The position numbers and the translations under genes are program-made. The notes under the pieces were generated by a model. That model ran no database searches and was not told the DNA's origin. It worked only from the letters and a program-made list of their open reading frames with translations. Shown here piece by piece: positions 1 to 7,600 of a stretch of DNA of 64,000 nt. Each line of letters opens with the position of its first letter. Positions within the stretch are counted from its first letter, which is position 1. Source of the DNA: WQXF01 sp031553615 (GTDB lineage Bacteria; Bacillota; Clostridia; Christensenellales; Aristaeellaceae); contig JAVBLJ010000020.1 of the NCBI GenBank assembly GCA_031553615.1, positions 65,273 through 129,272 of the forward strand. Reading direction: 5' to 3'.

Positions 1-55
1 AGCCGCCTAATAGCCAAACAAGTCGCTGTCGGACCACCATGTCAGGCGAAGCCAA
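1..55 (-). CDS. Truncated gene start, probably penicillin-binding protein of the division cluster
   Basis: Only the first 18 codons lie in the window; the gene runs off the left edge. The best start is TTG at 55, eight bases after an AGGAGG that overlaps the ftsL stop region; an in-frame ATG at 40 would sit too far from that ribosome site. The visible peptide, MASPDMVVRQRLVWLLGG, has a basic stretch running into a hydrophobic segment, as at the N-terminal anchor of class B penicillin-binding proteins. Position directly after ftsL is where pbpB/spoVD/ftsI lies in Bacillota. The product is inferred mostly from position, since no catalytic motif is visible. Confidence 0.55.
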   Translation of the reverse strand, partial: MASPDMVVRQRLVWLLGG

Positions 56-67
56 CCACGATCCCTC

Positions 68-610
68 CTAAATGGGGATCTGCCGCAGCAAATCCGCTAA
101 CACTGCTAAGAAACCACCTTCCTCATCTTGCATCTTTTGTACATCACTAGCCTCCCGGTCGCCCAGAGGCCGTGTATTGGGCATTTGCGCGGGGTAGATG
201 CTCTCGGCTCGCAGTTTGGAGAGCCCCAGCTGGTTAACGGCATAGCTGCGAATCAGCTCGCCGTCCGTGTTAGTGATCAGCGTCTGCTCCAGCATCTGGT
301 TGGCTTCGCGCGTCGTCTGAATCTCCTCTTGCACGGCCGCGACCTGCTTTTGAATTCCAGTGCAAATCGCGCGCTTTCCAATGCAAAAGCCTGCGAGCAA
401 GGTAAAGGTGAGCCCCAACGCCAAGAGCTTGCTCATGGAGCTAACGCCCTTGCTCCTGCGCGCTTCCGGTTGGCGCGGCTGTATCCTCTGCTCGTAGGTA
501 GGTGCACGCCTTTCCTCTTCCTCGCGGTGCACATAGGCCAACGCAGAGGAACCGGAAGTCGTATACGCCGCGCTTTGTCGGCGAGAAGAACGGTAGTTGA
601 TGTCCGCCAT
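68..610 (-). CDS. ftsL: FtsL/DivIC-like septum formation protein
   Basis: 180-residue bitopic membrane protein. Residues 1-58 are a basic, proline-rich cytoplasmic tail. One membrane segment lies at about 60-78, followed by a short coiled coil at about 84-115 and a glycine-leucine region typical of FtsL/DivIC. The family forms a complex with DivIB/FtsQ and DivIC/FtsB that activates septal peptidoglycan synthesis. It lies after mraZ and just before a probable PBP gene, as in the dcw cluster. The ribosome site before the ATG at 610 is weak (AAAGGGG, about 11 bases away). The N-terminal tail is longer than in B. subtilis FtsL. Family call is by architecture and place; sequence identity in this family is always low. 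Confidence 0.8.
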   Translation of the reverse strand: MADINYRSSRRQSAAYTTSGSSALAYVHREEEERRAPTYEQRIQPRQPEARRSKGVSSMSKLLALGLTFTLLAGFCIGKRAICTGIQKQVAAVQEEIQTTREANQMLEQTLITNTDGELIRSYAVNQLGLSKLRAESIYPAQMPNTRPLGDREASDVQKMQDEEGGFLAVLADLLRQIPI

Positions 611-732
611 AGCCTATTCTACCCCTTTCCGCACTAGAACCCAGCAAATGCTTGGAGATTCAGCGCTCTATGATGCTCGGGAACGATACCGCCTCTTGCG
701 CGGTGTGTCAGCTTCTGTAGCGCAACCGGGGG

Positions 733-1194
733 CTAAACCTGGGGCGCGGGTTCGCTGTAGCGATCCTCCATGTGCTGCGCGAGATCGTCGATGTTCATGC
801 AGGCCTGGCTTTCACTCTCGTAGAACTTCTGCGCATCCCAGATTTCAATGGATTCACCCATGCCCACGAACACCAAGTCTTTGGCGATCCCAAGCCGGGA
901 TCGCAAGCGGCTCATGAGCAACACGCGGCCTTGCGCGTCGATGGTGTTGCCCGGAAAAGCGTTGGCGTTGAAGAAGCGCTTGTACTCCATGCCCTTCTTA
1001 TCCGTAACGCTGACCTTGGCAAGGCGCTCCTTGATTTTCTCCCATTGTTCCAGCGGATAGAGGGCGATGGCGGTGGCGGAACCGTTTAGGGCGATGGTGA
1101 AGTTGTCACCCAAATCGTTTCTGTATCCCATAGGAATGATGACGCGGCCTTTGGAATCAAGACTGTGCTCAAAAGAGCCAGCAAAATCGGCCAT
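733..1194 (-). CDS. mraZ: Transcriptional regulator MraZ
   Basis: 153 residues, normal for MraZ. It contains two SpoVT-AbrB half-repeats with the family signatures HSLDSKGRVIIP near the start and NTIDAQGRVLL in the middle. MraZ forms a ring-shaped oligomer that binds tandem repeats in its own promoter and represses the dcw cluster. The ATG at 1194 follows AGGAGG (1201-1206) by six bases; an upstream GTG-frame extension to 1233 has no ribosome site and is not in the family. It is the first gene of the cluster and is followed after about 120 bases by ftsL rather than by rsmH, which is the usual next gene. Confidence 0.95.
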   Translation of the reverse strand: MADFAGSFEHSLDSKGRVIIPMGYRNDLGDNFTIALNGSATAIALYPLEQWEKIKERLAKVSVTDKKGMEYKRFFNANAFPGNTIDAQGRVLLMSRLRSRLGIAKDLVFVGMGESIEIWDAQKFYESESQACMNIDDLAQHMEDRYSEPAPQV

Positions 1195-1243
1195 ACCATC
1201 CCTCCTCACACAAAACGCTTCACAAATCTCCACACGGACCTAC

Positions 1244-1273
1244 TTCAATGCCCTTTCACTCCCTTTGCCTCCA
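1244..1273 (-). promoter_or_regulatory. Three MraZ boxes
   Basis: Read on the minus strand there are three direct repeats with an exact 10-base period: TGGAGGCAAA, GGGAGTGAAA, GGGCATTGAA. MraZ is known to bind TGGGN motifs separated by five bases, and the spacing here matches exactly. The boxes lie just downstream of the -10 box, so bound MraZ would cover the transcription start. The core is degenerate (TGGAG, GGGAG, GGGCA). Confidence 0.75.
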
Positions 1274-1277
1274 CCTA

Positions 1278-1306
1278 TTTATAACCGATACAGAGCATTT
1301 TTGCAA
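1278..1306 (-). promoter_or_regulatory. mraZ promoter, sigma-A type
   Basis: -35 TTGCAA at 1301-1306, a 17-base spacer, and -10 TATAAA at 1278-1283 on the minus strand. It is directly followed by the three MraZ boxes and then by mraZ. Confidence 0.8.
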
Positions 1307-1585
1307 GTTTTTTGCAGCAAAAACTTCTCACAAGAATACGAACATTTTGTTACGATTCTCTTTTTTGCATAGTTTTTCCCGTAATATACACGAAACAAGA
1401 ATGTGCGTTCTCCTTTTTTGCACCTCAAAGAAAGGCAGTAAACTGGCGGGTTTTAGGATGTTTTGTCGCCCAACGCACCGTTTACTAGCCCTAGTAGTTG
1501 AAACATCTTTATGACACGACAGAGTGTGCCTGAATTGTTTTTTACTTATGAAGAAAATTATAATATCTCAAATAACGGAATGCAT
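1307..1585. other. AT-rich intergenic stretch without a supported gene
   Basis: The bases between the mraZ promoter and the next terminator are much richer in A and T than the surroundings. I find no frame with a ribosome site and no hairpin of note. Confidence 0.5.
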
Positions 1586-1613
1586 AAAAAAGGACGGCCA
1601 TACAGCCGCCCCT
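1586..1613 (-). terminator. Rho-independent terminator after the metallophosphoesterase gene
   Basis: Minus-strand stem GGGGCGGC / GCCGTCCT (one G-U pair), loop of about six bases, followed by TTTTTT. It lies downstream of the 1832-2584 gene, beyond the MITE-like element. Confidence 0.75.
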
Positions 1614-1672
1614 TCGAACACCCATCGGACGCTTTGGATATACAACTTGTTGTAGATCGCCGCCTAGCAAAC

Positions 1673-1702
1673 TACCAATCCTGGTTATACCAATCCTCGT
1701 TA
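1673..1702. repeat. 15-bp tandem duplication at the edge of MITE copy 1
   Basis: TACCAATCCTGGTTA is followed without a gap by TACCAATCCTCGTTA (one mismatch). The second unit is the terminal end of the 162-bp element, so the end of the element appears duplicated outward. Confidence 0.8.
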
Positions 1703-1831
1703 GATTTCGCGCAATAAATCGCGGAAGATTTTTCGAATGGCTAGGAGCCTGAGGGAAGCGTAGCCCGCAGCTACGATGACCGATGCGCCACAACGCCATT
1801 CGAATAAAGATCCGCCAGATGTACCGGAAAT

Positions 1832-1848
<17 letters not shown>
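1687..1848 (-). mobile_element. MITE-like element, copy 1 (162 bp)
   Basis: The reverse complement of this stretch matches 18008-18169 over its whole 162 bases with about 15 differences counted by eye. The ends are imperfect inverted repeats: CTACTCCTCGATAGATTTC at one end and, inverted, CCAATCCTCGTTAGATTTC at the other; weaker symmetry continues inward for about 55 bases (GCGGA...TTCGAATGGC on both arms). A TA dinucleotide flanks each end in both copies, as expected for IS630/Tc1-mariner-type target duplication. There is no coding capacity for a transposase. The right end overlaps the 3' end of the metallophosphoesterase gene and supplies its last codons and stop. Confidence 0.85.
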
Positions 1849-2584
<736 letters not shown>

Positions 2585-2626
2585 CGGCAATCCTTATGGC
2601 GATAGCGAGGCTTGGGAAGGCGCGCT

Positions 2627-3028
2627 TCACTCGTCTCCCGGCTCCTCGTCGTCCTCATCGCCCTCACTCTCAATCGCTTCCTCGAGCGAAAGCTCGCGGT
2701 TGATCTCGCCAAATTCGCGGGGCGGGATATCCGCCTCGATGTCCAGCGCAATTTCGTCCATGTTGCTCGCCGAGCCCAACTCGAGGGCGGCCTCCTCGGA
2801 AGGCACGCTCTCCTCTTGCAAAGAGGTCTCGTTGCTCTTTCCGATTTCCTTCAGGCAAAACAGGCAGAGATCCTTCCCGGGGTATACAGGGTTTTCGCCG
2901 CAGACGGAACATAGCTCGAGGTACTCGTCCTTGGTCTCCCCTTTGACTTCTCGCTTGCACACCGTGCAAAACTGATCGCCCTCCTGCATGTAATTAAGTT
3001 CGCAGCGCGGGCACTTGACAAATCCCAT
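2627..3028 (-). CDS. Zinc-ribbon protein of unknown role
   Basis: 133 residues. The N-terminal half holds two zinc-ribbon pairs, CPRC/CTVC (about residues 6-26) and CSVC/CLFC (about 41-59). The C-terminal half is strongly acidic and rich in Glu and Asp. The ATG at 3028 follows GGAGG by seven bases; a TTG 21 bases upstream lacks a ribosome site. I do not recognise a named family. Zinc ribbons with acidic tails often mediate protein or nucleic-acid contacts, but no function is claimed. It is divergent from the CAP-domain gene, sharing a promoter region with a 9-bp inverted repeat. Confidence 0.75.
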   Translation of the reverse strand: MGFVKCPRCELNYMQEGDQFCTVCKREVKGETKDEYLELCSVCGENPVYPGKDLCLFCLKEIGKSNETSLQEESVPSEEAALELGSASNMDEIALDIEADIPPREFGEINRELSLEEAIESEGDEDDEEPGDE

Positions 3029-3110
3029 GCGTAAGCCTCCCCGGTACAAAATTGTCCGACTTATCGGCAGAGTCGAGTGTGCAGTGTAACATCAATTGGC
3101 TGTTTTTCCC

Positions 3111-3140
3111 TTGGCAATGTGTTTCCAAGTTCATTGCCAA
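3111..3140. promoter_or_regulatory. Inverted repeat, operator candidate in a divergent promoter region
   Basis: Perfect 9-base arms TTGGCAATG and CATTGCCAA separated by 12 bases. The right arm overlaps the -35 box of the CAP-gene promoter. The site sits between divergent genes, which suits a dimeric repressor, but a hairpin in a transcript is also possible. Confidence 0.5.
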
Positions 3141-3162
3141 CTTGTTTCAGGCATGTTACGAT
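3134..3162 (+). promoter_or_regulatory. Promoter of the CAP-domain gene
   Basis: -35 TTGCCA at 3134-3139, 17-base spacer ending in TGT, -10 TACGAT at 3157-3162. It lies about 65 bases before the start codon. Confidence 0.6.
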
Positions 3163-3228
3163 CTGGGGGCACTGGTGCTGGTATACAAATTTCCCAATCC
3201 ACATTTCGTTAAAAGGAGTGACCCCCGC

Positions 3229-4008
3229 ATGACACCTAAAACAAGAAAACTAACCCTTCTGCTTCTGTGCTGTCTCATCGTTACTTGGAGCGGGAGTGCC
3301 TTCGCCGCAGGGCTAGAGATCACCTCGCAGTTTGGCTACGGAAACGTGTGGGCTTACCGGCAAACGACCCCTTGCAACAACAATGGCTCCTGCTCCAGCT
3401 CTCCCGCTTGCGCAAACACGTCGGCTTCCACCTGCCCGCGCAGCGCATGCTCCTCCGGGGCCTGCAGCAAGGGCTCTTGCCCTAACGCAACCTGCGGCAG
3501 CAACGGCTGCCAAAGCGCGAGCTGTGCGCAAAGGAACTGTTCGACCTGCGCCAACGCTTGCGGTCAAAACTCTGGCTCTACGCCCACCAATCCCCAAACG
3601 ACTGACGGTCATTATACTATAGGTTCCTCAAGTGCGCAAGAGCAAGAAGCGTGGAAATATATTAACCAGGATCGTGCGCTCAACGGCAAGGCCGCGCTCA
3701 AGCTCGATCCCGAGCTCTCCAGGCTGGCGCGCATGAAATCGCAAGATATGCTTACCAATAAATACTTCGCCCATACCTCCCCCACCTTGGGCAACGCGGC
3801 GACTATGCTAAAAAAGAACGGCTATGCGTTCAAATCCGTAGGCGAAAACATTTCCCGGCACGCGACAGTGCTGAAGTCCCACGCCGCGCTGATGAGCAGC
3901 GACGGTCACCGCCGCAACATCTTGGGCACCAATTGGACCCGCGTCGGCATCGGCATCGCGGTAGACAAGAACGGCTACGTATACATGACCCAGCTATTTG
4001 TGCGCTGA
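3229..4008 (+). CDS. Secreted CAP-domain protein with a cysteine-rich linker
   Basis: 259 residues starting at ATG 3229, which follows AAAGGAG at 3212-3218. Residues 1 to about 28 form a signal peptide (LLLLCCLIVTWSGSAFAAG). Residues about 47-115 hold 13 cysteines, mostly spaced C-x4-C among Ser, Ala, Asn and Gly. A CAP/SCP domain of the YkwD type fills the C-terminal half: NQDRALNGKAAL, then HTSP, VGENIS, and HRRNILGTNWTRVGIG. CAP proteins of this class are secreted; their biochemical role in bacteria is mostly unknown, and in spore formers some are coat or envelope proteins. The cysteine-rich linker is unusual. Confidence 0.9.
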   Translation: MTPKTRKLTLLLLCCLIVTWSGSAFAAGLEITSQFGYGNVWAYRQTTPCNNNGSCSSSPACANTSASTCPRSACSSGACSKGSCPNATCGSNGCQSASCAQRNCSTCANACGQNSGSTPTNPQTTDGHYTIGSSSAQEQEAWKYINQDRALNGKAALKLDPELSRLARMKSQDMLTNKYFAHTSPTLGNAATMLKKNGYAFKSVGENISRHATVLKSHAALMSSDGHRRNILGTNWTRVGIGIAVDKNGYVYMTQLFVR

Positions 4009-4095
4009 TCCTAATTCGTGCGACGATCGCGAATTGGCATAAGCGCGCGGGAAACTCACGGACACCCTCGTATACCAGCGGGTATCTATAAAAGC

Positions 4096-4140
4096 AGGGC
4101 CACCCTCGATGGTTTGCGCATTGAGGATGGCCCTTTGTTT
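4096..4140 (+). terminator. Terminator of the CAP-domain gene
   Basis: Twelve-base arms AGGGCCACCCTC and GAGGATGGCCCT with one mismatch, followed by TTTGTTT. Confidence 0.8.
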
Positions 4141-4204
4141 CCCCTTTGCATATCCTTTGTATGTAGGAAGCACACTGAATTATGCCATAAACCATTCCGC
4201 GTAG

Positions 4205-4480
4205 CTAACGCCGCGTGACACTAAGCACGGCACTCAACGCCGCCCGCCCCATGGAAACCGCGCCGCCCGCCTGCCGCGCTGCTGCGGGCACATCGGCGCC
4301 CATCTGATCCATTTCCCAGTTCGGCGGAATCGCACGCTGTTGCGGCAGTTCGCTGGGCCACTCATGCCGCACCGCACTCAGCGCTCCATTGCCCCGCGGC
4401 TTGGGTTGCTTCTGTTGCTCCATGGCTGGTAAGGTTATCGCTTCTGAAGGCAGGCGGGCAGGCCTGCTCAAATCGTCCAT
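4205..4480 (-). CDS. Small hypothetical protein, doubtful
   Basis: A 91-codon frame starting at ATG 4480, with a GAGGGGGG about eleven bases before it; a GTG start at 4492 is also possible. The peptide (MDDLSRPARLPSEAITLPAM...) has no signal peptide, membrane segment or motif I recognise, and is rich in Ala, Pro and Gln. It lies after the terminator of the large FN3-type gene, with no visible promoter. In GC-rich DNA a chance frame of this length is common, so it may not be a gene. Confidence 0.3.
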   Translation of the reverse strand: MDDLSRPARLPSEAITLPAMEQQKQPKPRGNGALSAVRHEWPSELPQQRAIPPNWEMDQMGADVPAAARQAGGAVSMGRAALSAVLSVTRR

Positions 4481-4576
4481 CACCGGTAACACCCCCCTCT
4501 TCGCTGCATCCTATGAACAAGCGGCTGAATCGGTGCGTTGAGCGCAAAACCGGCACGCAAAAGGGCGTACACCGCC

Positions 4577-4612
4577 AGAAAAGAGCCGCTGCACCGAGAA
4601 TGGTGCAGCGGC
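4577..4612 (-). terminator. Terminator of the FN3-module gene
   Basis: Minus-strand stem GCCGCTGCACC / GGTGCAGCGGC, followed by TCTTTTC. Confidence 0.85.
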
Positions 4613-4638
4613 CTTCGTAGCGATGATCGATGGTAGCC

Positions 4639-7600
4639 TTAGTCCGCAGACAATGCCTGGGTAAGACCGCCATAAACATTCTTGCCGTTGACCACGCGGT
4701 AGGGGCGCACGCGGTACTTCAGCGCGGTCGTCTTGGGCAGCATAATCCGATAGTGGTAGAACACCGGGGCAACCGCCGAAGCGCGCAGGGTGCCTACTAC
4801 GCTAAACCTGGTGCTGGTGCCCGTAGTATACGATATCTCGTAGCCGGTTGCTCCCGGCACCGTGGGCCAGTTGAGCTTCGTGTATGTTTCATAATCGCCT
4901 TCCATGCGGGTGAAGGTCAGGTCGCCCGCAGGAATCAGGCCCAGCGTGGGCAAGTATCCCTGTTCGGTGCTCAAGTTACCAGGCACGCTCACACCCGGCA
5001 CGACATCGTAGTAAGCACGCACCTTATAAAAGTATTGGGTTCCCGTATTCAAGCCGGAATCCGTGAAACCGCAGCTTCCGTCTACGTTTTCTGCATCGGC
5101 CGCCTTCAACGTGCTTACCGAAACATAGGTTCCGGTTCGGCTGGTGGAGCGGTAGACGATATAGCCATTCGCGCCGGGCACTGGGGCCCAGTTGATGGTG
5201 CAGCCCTGATAATCGCAGTCCTTGGTGATCTTTTCGAGGATCGGAGCACTGAGCACCGTTTTGACCGACTTAACCGCGGACAGGCCGCCCGCTTCCCCGC
5301 CCATTATAAAGGCACGGACGCGATAGTAGTAGGTCGTATCGGCGCGCAAGGGGCTGAAGGACACGTCCTCCACATACTCATCCTCCGGATCAACGTGATC
5401 CGTGTACGTCTGGTAAGGGTTGCTCCCGAATTCTTCGGGATCCCCTTCCGAAGCGTCTTCAACCTCCACAGTCTCCCAGGGGCCGTTCGAAGAGGTTGCG
5501 CGCTCAATGCGGTAGTGGGTCGCGTACGGCTGCCGGTTCCAGCGGATCGTCACGGAATCCGCGAAGCTGTTGACAACCTCGATCACTATTTTACTCCAAG
5601 CAGGTTTGACGGTTTTGATGGAACTCCACGGACCATAGTTCGTCTCGCCATTCTCTTCGATGACGGGGCGTACACGGTAGGAGTAGGTAGCAGTCTGGAG
5701 CGCCAGGTCGTTGCACGTCAACTCCGAACCCTCGTACACCAAACGGCTGCCGGCGACAACCTGGAATTGGCTGTAATGCTCGGTATCGAGAGCGTTCAAC
5801 TTCGAAGTCCACGCCAGCGTGGTGCCGCGGTAGCCAAAGGGGGCTGCGCTAAGCGCTACCTTGTAGTACCACACAGGCTTGCGGGATTTGGCGGCACTGG
5901 CGCTCTTGGAGTCGCTAATGCAACCATCCAGGATCGGATACACCTTGTAGTAATAGGTCTTCGTGTAATCGAGCAATTCTCCCGTTTCCCTATACCTGTG
6001 CGTGTACGTGTACGTGGTTTCATTAAGCGGAGTTTCCACGAGCACCGCATTCGGGTTGTCTATCGATAGATATTTGGATGAAGTCGCCCATACAACCAAA
6101 TACTTTTCTACTCCGAATATCTTGTTCCAGTGCAGTACGTTCGACAATCCTCCACCAGGCAGCGGGCTGATCGTCTTACGCGTCGTCGGATCGACGTTGA
6201 TGGTCACCTTAATCGCTTCATACTTCGCGATCGCGCTCACCGATTTGGCATGAGCGCTCAGCGGTGTGCCCTTTGTAGATAGACCTGCAGCGACGGGTAC
6301 CACCCAATAATAGTACTTCTTGTTTTGCACGATATCCGTGTCATCCCTCCAGCCCGAGGGATTCCAAGCCCAACTCGGTTCGTGGGGACTAGTCCCCTTG
6401 GGGAAGGCGCTGGTGGTGCTACGATAGATATCGTATGCTTGACCATCCACGCCACTCCAGGTCAATAGAATCTCAGCGGGGCTGGTGCGCAGAACCTTGG
6501 GCGAAAGCTTCGGCCACGCCGGCTTCGCGGAGGCAGTATTCGAGAGGACGCGCTTCTCCGGGACCATTCCATCAAGGCCCGGCACAACACGATAGTAATA
6601 CTTAATCGCGCTGCTCAGCCCGGTATCCTCCCATACGTAGGTCACCACGGATACGCCGGTCTTCGGGTTTACCGTTACAATCTCCTCGAGGCCGCCCACC
6701 TCCACAGTGTCGATCAGATCGGCATCGGAGGCGACATCGATCTTGCTGGCCAGCGAGGACTTCTGCACCCGGTAGACATTGTAGTAATCCGCGCCCGGGC
6801 TGTCCGTCCAAGCCAAGCGGATGCTGTCGTCACTGATCGGCGCGATCTTGAGCGTTGGCCTTTTCCAATCGGGCTTGCCGCTAACCGGCGAGGATGTGAT
6901 TTTGCGGTTTTCCGTGCCAGCGAGCGCTTTGTTCACCAAAACCGCAGCTTCGACGTAGTACGAATACGTAGTGCCGGGCACCAAGTCTTCGTCCTGGTAT
7001 TCGAACGTGGTGTCGGAAAAGCCGGTTCCTATTTTCGTGTAGAACCCGGTACCTTCCTTGCGGTAGATGTCGTAGCCATCCGTCACGTCCTGCACGCCGT
7101 TCCAGGCAAGCAGAATCGTGTTGCAATCTACCACCTTCAGGGAAAGCGCAAGCTTCGGGAAGTCCATGGTCTTTGCGGAAACGGTCGCGCTCGGCGGGTT
7201 TTTATCAATGTTTGCGCCCGTTGTGGGGGAAAGCTTTTCGTTGAGCGCCACTACACGGTAGCTGTACGTTACGCCAACCAAGGGGGTGTTATCCGTGTAA
7301 GAAAGGCCGTCCGCCCCCAAAACGCCACCCGTGAGCACTTTATAATCTTTGTAAGGATCTTTGCGCTCCACGCGGTAGCCTTCAGCGTAGGGCATCGCGG
7401 TCCAGTCGAGCTGGATTGCCGTGTAATTTTCCGAGGTAGCGGTCAGCTTCATCTTATTGGTGCGCCAGCCCAACTCGTGCGTCACCGTGGCGGGTAGGGT
7501 GTAGTATACGCCACCCACCGTTTCCGCATCCCCATCCTTAGCATCGTCATAAATGCCGCGCAGGGTAAAGGTGTACTTGACGCTGGGGTCCATATTGTCA

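Noticed and set aside
1511..1717. 68-codon plus-strand frame before MITE copy 1
   Set aside because: No ribosome site; it runs across a terminator and into the MITE end.
4630..6069. Long open frame on the plus strand (479 codons) under the FN3-module gene
   Set aside because: It has no ribosome site, its composition is that of an antisense shadow in GC-rich DNA, and the opposite strand holds a clear secreted protein with promoter and terminator.
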